A DNA stretch of 8,123 nt from Prevotella sp. (GTDB lineage: Bacteria; Bacteroidota; Bacteroidia; Bacteroidales; Bacteroidaceae). The stretch spans positions 1 through 8,123 of the forward strand of contig JAJPYV010000067.1 of the NCBI GenBank assembly GCA_021204735.1, given 5' to 3'. The position numbers and the translations under genes are program-made. Shown here piece by piece: positions 6,017 through 8,123 of this stretch. Positions within the stretch are counted from its first letter, which is position 1. Every line of letters begins with the position of its first letter. The notes under the pieces are model-generated. The model did not search any database. It saw only the letters and a list, made by a program, of their open reading frames with translations, and was not told where the DNA came from.

Positions 6017-7214
6017 ATCTAATTGTATTTGATGAAATAGTCAATCCTATTAATATGATAACCCATAATAATTGATTCCACATTACATAATATGAAACAA
6101 AACCATATTCCAATATGAGGAGTGTAAGAGCGATGACCCATAAAAATATATGCAGATTATCTTTCCTGAATATTCCCCCAAATCTGGCGACGACAGCCTT
6201 CATTTTATAAAAATAATAAAGGATAAAGCCTACGATTCCGTAATCGGCAAGCAATTCTGTATAATTACAATGGGAATACGTCACATGGCTATATCCAATT
6301 TGATCCATATAAGCACGAAAACCGTCTAACCCCAAACCGGTTATGGGGTGCTGAGTAAACATAGATAAAGCCTGGGATCTATAATATGACCTTTCTATTA
6401 TACTGTGATCTGCAATATTATCATTAAAAAAGAAAGATTTGACGAATACTTGCAGTTTGTGACCAGCCAGTGTATAAAGGTATTCGTTTGTTACCAAAAA
6501 ATAATATCCCAATAACACCAAAGATACTGCTACGACACAGTTCCTTATAATTGTCGTACTTCGAGAAGATAGAATCAAATATAATCCTATACAAAAAGCC
6601 ATCCCTACGAATCCTTTTCTCGAACCGGCTAGTATGGTTATCACTAATTCAAGAAATAAACAAATATAATATAATAGGCGTCTCTTCCTTTCCACCGTCA
6701 GGAAATAAACACAAATGGCGGCAGCGAAAGCTCCAAGCATTCCTAATGTGTTATGACTCCCTAATCCATAATCTCCCAAAAATAAGTTAGCATTGATTTT
6801 TAATGAATCAACAGGTGTCCTTATTGATGCATATATGGCACATAAAATAGGTATATAAACACATAATCTTAAAATGGTTTCAAGTTCAGATTTAGTTCTT
6901 AAATTCCGATTCAACCAAGAACAAAAATATATTGTTGAAAATGCCCCTATAAGAATTGACCATGTTATTATGGGGTCGACATTTTTACTTAACCAAAAGA
7001 AAGATATGGCAATAAATATTGAGAACAGAATCTGGCAATTCTCAAAATTGGGTCTATGAATATGTATAGGTATCTGTAATTTATTAGTCAGAATATCCCA
7101 AGTGATAAAAATAATAGTACCCAGAATCCAAATCTTAAATCCCATTGCCGACATGGTTAGGTAAACTGCCAAAACTAACCATTTGGACTTCTCTTTCTCT
7201 ATAACGAATTTCAT
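6009..7214 (-). CDS. wzy: O-antigen polymerase/ligase family membrane protein (Wzy-like)
   Basis: Polytopic inner-membrane protein of 401 residues, the usual size for Wzy polymerases. About 10-12 hydrophobic segments run along nearly the whole length. The Wzy_C (O-antigen ligase domain) signature is visible: GSRKG at residues 197-201 with an Arg before a membrane segment, then a periplasmic-type loop with HPITGLGLDGF (289-299) and YSHCNYTELLADYGIVGF (313-330). Its position beside a Wzx-type flippase and a glycosyltransferase favours a repeat-unit polymerase over a WaaL-type ligase, but the domain alone does not separate the two. The ATG at 7214 is chosen because in-frame TAA and TAG codons lie just upstream. 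There is no Shine-Dalgarno sequence. The stop overlaps the next start by eight bases (ATGAATAA), suggesting translational coupling. The gene is AT-rich, about 30-37% G+C in lines I counted. Confidence 0.88.
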   Translation of the reverse strand: MKFVIEKEKSKWLVLAVYLTMSAMGFKIWILGTIIFITWDILTNKLQIPIHIHRPNFENCQILFSIFIAISFFWLSKNVDPIITWSILIGAFSTIYFCSWLNRNLRTKSELETILRLCVYIPILCAIYASIRTPVDSLKINANLFLGDYGLGSHNTLGMLGAFAAAICVYFLTVERKRRLLYYICLFLELVITILAGSRKGFVGMAFCIGLYLILSSRSTTIIRNCVVAVSLVLLGYYFLVTNEYLYTLAGHKLQVFVKSFFFNDNIADHSIIERSYYRSQALSMFTQHPITGLGLDGFRAYMDQIGYSHVTYSHCNYTELLADYGIVGFILYYFYKMKAVVARFGGIFRKDNLHIFLWVIALTLLILEYGFVSYYVMWNQLLWVIILIGLTISSNTIRYE

Positions 7215-7270
7215 AGACTGTATCTATTAAACTTTTTATCCTTGAATCGTGATGCATTCATAATCTCATC

Positions 7271-8123
7271 CTATTGTTGCAAATTGCAAATGTTTTCTTC
7301 CCATTTCTTAAATATTGCATCTTGCATAAGATCTGCACGAATATTTGCTGCATTTTCAGACAGTTGATTACGAAAAGCAATATTGTCAGCTACTTTAGCA
7401 AAGGCCATCGACAGTTTTTCATAATCTCCTACAGGTACGAGAATTCCATTTATGGAATCTTTTATATATGTCGCTGCGCCACCAGGAGAACTATCAGTGC
7501 AGATTACTGGCATTCCCATAGACATTGCTTCAAGCATCGAATTGGATAATCCTTCATAATCTGATGACAATGTGAATATCATGGAATGTGCCATAATATC
7601 GTGTATATCCGTTCTAAACCCCATGAATTCTACAGATTCTGAAATGCCCAAATTAACTGCCATAGTTTGCAACTCTGCTTTTAACTTTCCATCACCGCAT
7701 ATCTTCAACTTATAGTCCGGATGGTTTATCCTAAAACGAGAGAAAGCCCTTAGCATCATAGGTATGTTTTTTTGTTTATCCAGTCTACAAGCAGTTACAA
7801 TCACTTTTTCATGGGTATAGTCTTTCCATTTGGGCAAATCTTCTTTCAGAGGGTTCGCGATTATAACCCCTTTTCTCTGAATTGTTTCACTAAAATACCT
7901 TTGCGCACCTATTGTTTGAAAAACAATAGTTCGTGCTTTGTTAAACAAATAATTACGTATTATTCCTTTAAAACCGGTATTGTTATAGTTATAAGGATCA
8001 TTTCTTAAAGTATATAAGCTTGGAACATCTATCAAGGAACCAGTAACAAAGGCTTCATTAGTAAGAAAAGAGACAATAATATCGGGGTTGAATGCCTTCA
8101 TTTGCCTATATACATTTATATTT
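7271..8123 (-). CDS. GT4-family glycosyltransferase, 5' end cut off by the window edge
   Basis: Retaining glycosyltransferase of the GT-B fold (GT4/Glycos_transf_1 type) that would transfer a sugar from a nucleotide donor to the lipid-linked repeat unit at the cytoplasmic face of the membrane. The frame stays open to the right edge. The first internal ATG (8099-8101) is preceded by seven in-frame sense codons, and the protein there already reads like the middle of the N-terminal domain (PDIIVSFLT), so the real start lies outside. Counting from that Met, the donor-binding C-terminal domain is clear: ACRLDKQKN near residues 104-112 supplies the Arg and Lys that contact the donor phosphates, ICGDGKL is near 134-140, and SDYEGLSNSMLEAM near 180-193 carries the family's EX7E pair (E183 and E191). 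PGGAATYI and NGILVPVGD follow, as expected. Its stop is 56 nt before the polymerase gene. The linkage and donor sugar cannot be read from sequence. The family assignment is firm. Confidence 0.92.
   Translation of the reverse strand, partial: NINVYRQMKAFNPDIIVSFLTNEAFVTGSLIDVPSLYTLRNDPYNYNNTGFKGIIRNYLFNKARTIVFQTIGAQRYFSETIQRKGVIIANPLKEDLPKWKDYTHEKVIVTACRLDKQKNIPMMLRAFSRFRINHPDYKLKICGDGKLKAELQTMAVNLGISESVEFMGFRTDIHDIMAHSMIFTLSSDYEGLSNSMLEAMSMGMPVICTDSSPGGAATYIKDSINGILVPVGDYEKLSMAFAKVADNIAFRNQLSENAANIRADLMQDAIFKKWEENICNLQQ

Noticed and set aside
7215..7270. Internal promoter between the glycosyltransferase and polymerase genes
   Set aside because: No convincing Bacteroidota -33 TTTG with -7 TAnnTTTG pair is present; simple read-through within one operon explains the spacing.

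Overview
The window is an internal piece of a surface-polysaccharide (capsule or O-antigen type) biosynthesis locus. All seven supported genes lie on the minus strand, so transcription runs from the right edge to the left. The organism is most likely a member of the Bacteroidota (Bacteroides, Phocaeicola or a relative). This rests on three points: the DNA is AT-rich, the starts have no recognisable Shine-Dalgarno sequence and are preceded by A/T-rich leaders, and the protein set is typical of gut Bacteroidales capsule loci. The genus is inference, because no rRNA or marker gene is present.

In transcription order the genes are: (1) a 5'-truncated GT4-type glycosyltransferase (7271-8123); (2) a polytopic O-antigen polymerase/ligase, Wzy-like (6009-7214); (3) a TupA-like ATP-grasp protein with an unusual second copy of its C-terminal catalytic subdomain (4682-6016); (4) a CapA-family metallophosphatase-fold protein (3536-4678); (5) a Wzx-type flippase (2006-3490); (6) an acyltransferase-3 membrane O-acyltransferase (927-1964); (7) a left-handed beta-helix serine-acetyltransferase-like enzyme (283-870). 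Junctions are tight (an 8-nt overlap, a 3-nt gap, and gaps of about 41-56 nt), consistent with one operon. No promoter or terminator could be supported inside the window.

Together the genes suggest the following route. A sugar is added to a lipid-linked repeat unit by the glycosyltransferase. The unit is perhaps decorated with an amino acid by the TupA-like ligase with its CapA neighbour, flipped by Wzx and polymerised by Wzy. O-acyl groups are added by the integral-membrane acyltransferase and the soluble acetyltransferase. Other glycosyltransferases and the initiating transferase must lie outside the window.

The most notable signals are the duplicated catalytic half in the ATP-grasp protein, with a G6 run exactly at the junction between the copies; a G10 run and a C9 run inside the two adjacent acyl-transfer genes, which could make polysaccharide acetylation phase-variable; a flippase gene with visibly higher G+C than its neighbours; and a possibly decayed reading frame in the left 300 bases.
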